From Streptomyces sp. TRM49041 (GTDB lineage: Bacteria; Actinomycetota; Actinomycetes; Streptomycetales; Streptomycetaceae), in the NCBI RefSeq assembly GCF_008271805.1, contig NZ_VSRY01000145.1:59181-123180 (forward strand): a DNA stretch of 64,000 bases, given 5' to 3'. The notes beneath the pieces are model-generated. The model searched no databases and was not told the origin of the DNA. It saw nothing but the letters and a program-made list of their open reading frames with translations. Positions within the stretch are counted from its first letter, which is position 1; every line of letters starts with the position of its first letter. A program made the position numbers and the translations under genes. Of the stretch, positions 62,646 to 64,000 are shown piece after piece.

Positions 62646-63571
62646 GCCATGTCCCCGACCCCGGCGATCCACTGGTCGGCCTGCCGCCCCGGCCCCGGAT
62701 GGCCGAACTCATCCTCGGAGGACGTCCTCAGCGGGACACCTACTCGGGCTGGCAGCACTACCGGGCTCACCGCGGCCGGCTCGTCCCGCCGCCGGCGCTG
62801 ACCCCGGACCAATGGCGGATCGTCCCGGCCGCCCGACGCACCGACTACGACCTCTAACGCAGGATGACGACCGTCAACCTGGCGCTGCAGCGGACACCGA
62901 TGCAGGAGAAGGTCACCCGGCTGATCCGGCGCCGGCTGAACGTCAACACACTCAAGCAGGACGCCCCGACCCTGGCCGGAATCATGGTCAGCGGCTGGGG
63001 GAACTACGGCAAGACCGCCACGGTCTGCTCGGCCACCGCCGCCTTCGAGGACCAGTGGCTTCAACTGCACGACTTCCTGATCCCCGGCGCCATCGAGGGG
63101 ACCGTCGACCTGCACGCGCCGGTCGTATATGTCTCGACGCCGGTCACCGCGACACCCAAGAGCACATGCGTGTCGATCCTGAACTTCTTCCGGGCCGACT
63201 TCCGCAGGCGGGCGACCCTCCCCGAGCTCGTCCGCCTGGTCGCCGACTCCCTGCCAGACCACGGCGTCAAGGTCCTCGTCCACGACGACATCAGCCGACT
63301 CCGGATGCACCGCTCGGACGACCAGGACGTCCTGGACCTGATGCGGGCCTTCATGAGCCTGGACGTCACCCTGATCCTCACCGGCGTCAACATCCCCGCC
63401 ACCGGACTGCTGCGGGAGGCGAAGTGGGACAAGGCGACGGCCCAGTGGGTCATGCCTCAGCTGGAGTCGACCCGCATCCACGGCCTGGAAGTCACCCAGA
63501 CCGAGCACCGCTTCGAACTGGTCGAACTCGACCGATTCCGCCACACCACCGCCGAACAGATCAGAGCCGGC
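62642..63571 (+). pseudogene. TniB-like ATPase broken by an in-frame stop
   Basis: From GTG 62642 the frame reads TYSGWQHYRAHRGRLVPPPA and ALTPDQWRIVPAARRTDYDL, then meets TAA at 62855-62857. The same frame continues without a shift as RRMTTVNLALQRTPMQEKVT, Walker A-like MVSGWGNYGKTATVCSATAA, Walker B-like VKVLVHDDISRLRMH and IHGLEVTQTEHRFELVELDR. Together this is one TniB-type transposition ATPase with one nonsense codon. A restart at ATG 62864 would give a 5'-truncated protein. The natural C-terminus is replaced at about 63571 by another transposase. Confidence 0.7.
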
Positions 63572-64000
63572 AACGACCTGTGGTTCAGCCAGAAGCACAA
63601 GGCGTTCGGCGGAAGCATCCAGTTCCTGTCGGCCCCGGACGGCACCCCGCTGTGGGTCTCCGACGTCGAGCCGGGCTCCACCCCGGACATCACCGCCGCC
63701 CGCATCCACGCCCTACCCGCCCTGTACAAGGCGGCGGCACAGGGCCTGCCGACCCTGGCGGACAAGGGCTACATCGGCGCGGGCATCGGCATCCTCATCC
63801 CCGTCCGCCGCCCAAAGGGCAAATCAGAACAGGCACTTCACGTCGATACGCGCATGTTCAACACCCTGGTGCGGCACGTGCGAGCCCTGGGCGAGCGCAC
63901 CGCTGCCGAGCTGAAGCAGCGATGGCGGACCCTCCAGTACGTCACGCTCAGCCCCAGCCGGATCGGCGACATCGCCCGAGCCGCACTCGTCCTCAACGGA
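63571..64000 (+). pseudogene. IS5-type (DDE_Tnp_4) transposase fragment fused in frame
   Basis: The reading frame from the TniB-like region continues without a stop into LWFSQKHKAFGGSIQFLSAP, TPLWVSDVEPGSTPDITAAR and LPTLADKGYIGAGIGILIPV, which is the C-terminal part of Streptomyces IS5/HARBI-like DDE transposases (D of DVEPGS, D of ADKGY). RWRTLQYVTLSPSRIGDIAR and AALVLNG follow to the window edge. The 5' half of that transposase is absent, so the junction near 63571 is a deletion or insertion scar. The gene runs off the window. Confidence 0.72.

Overview
The window is high-GC actinobacterial DNA, almost certainly from a Streptomyces. The evidence is the codon bias, GGAGG-type ribosome binding sites, many GTG starts with 4-base ATGA/GTGA overlaps, a crtEIB/crtYTU carotenoid locus, a PspA-PspAA-HtpX-PspAB set, LAL-type LuxR and DUF2252 genes, and single-module biosynthetic genes. 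No rRNA, tRNA or CRISPR array was seen. The density of broken genes and transposase remnants suggests an accessory (chromosome arm or genomic island) region.

Layout. 0-8.9 kb: a rhodanese gene entering from the left with two CsoR/CstR-like palindromes in front of it, a Rieske oxygenase, an SDR, a decayed B12-binding radical SAM gene, a DMT transporter, a GT4 glycosyltransferase and small membrane or stress proteins, with decayed genes between them. 9.2-15.9 kb: a large LAL/LuxR regulator, a DUF2252 gene coupled to a K+-channel-like protein, and HdeD and DUF7144 membrane proteins. 16-25 kb: a divergent carotenoid cluster (crtY-crtT-crtU leftward, crtE-crtI-crtB-Rieske/DUF5914 rightward) that should give an aromatic-ring carotenoid of the isorenieratene type. 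25.4-26.7 kb: an ECF sigma factor coupled to a zinc-finger anti-sigma factor, with a second zinc-finger protein opposite.

26.7-38.8 kb is the most interesting stretch. It holds an ArsM-like arsenite methyltransferase and, nearby, a tightly packed rightward operon: a mercuric-reductase-like flavoprotein, a MauE/DoxX membrane protein, a radical SAM enzyme, an MTA-phosphorylase-like enzyme, two glycosyltransferases of the families associated with arsenosugar biosynthesis, a metallophosphoesterase-radical SAM fusion and a flavin oxidoreductase. A TVP38-type membrane protein and a frameshifted methyltransferase diverge from it. Two strong hairpins end the operon. I read this as a candidate actinobacterial organoarsenical (arsenosugar-type) pathway. 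The families support this; the exact product is inference.

39-51.5 kb: a hydrolase, a nitroreductase, broken DUF4241 and response-regulator genes, a full GGDEF-EAL membrane protein, then an MbtH-A-T-reductase NRPS overlapped by a leucyl/phenylalanyl-tRNA transferase homologue. That pair resembles the tRNA-dependent peptide-aldehyde (livipeptin-type) system reported from a metal-related island of S. lividans. 51.4-62.3 kb: a broken cupredoxin lipoprotein, an ABC exporter, the Psp envelope-stress operon, a run of small membrane proteins, and a copper module (cupredoxin-P1B ATPase-YHS fusion coupled to CsoR). 62.3-64 kb: a mobile-element graveyard, with a Tn3-type fragment and a TniB-like ATPase broken by an in-frame stop and fused in frame to part of an IS5-type transposase.

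The common themes are metals and redox (Cu, As, sulfide), envelope stress and specialised metabolism. At least seven genes are interrupted by frameshifts, stops or deletions, which points to ongoing decay or to base-calling errors in GC-rich runs.
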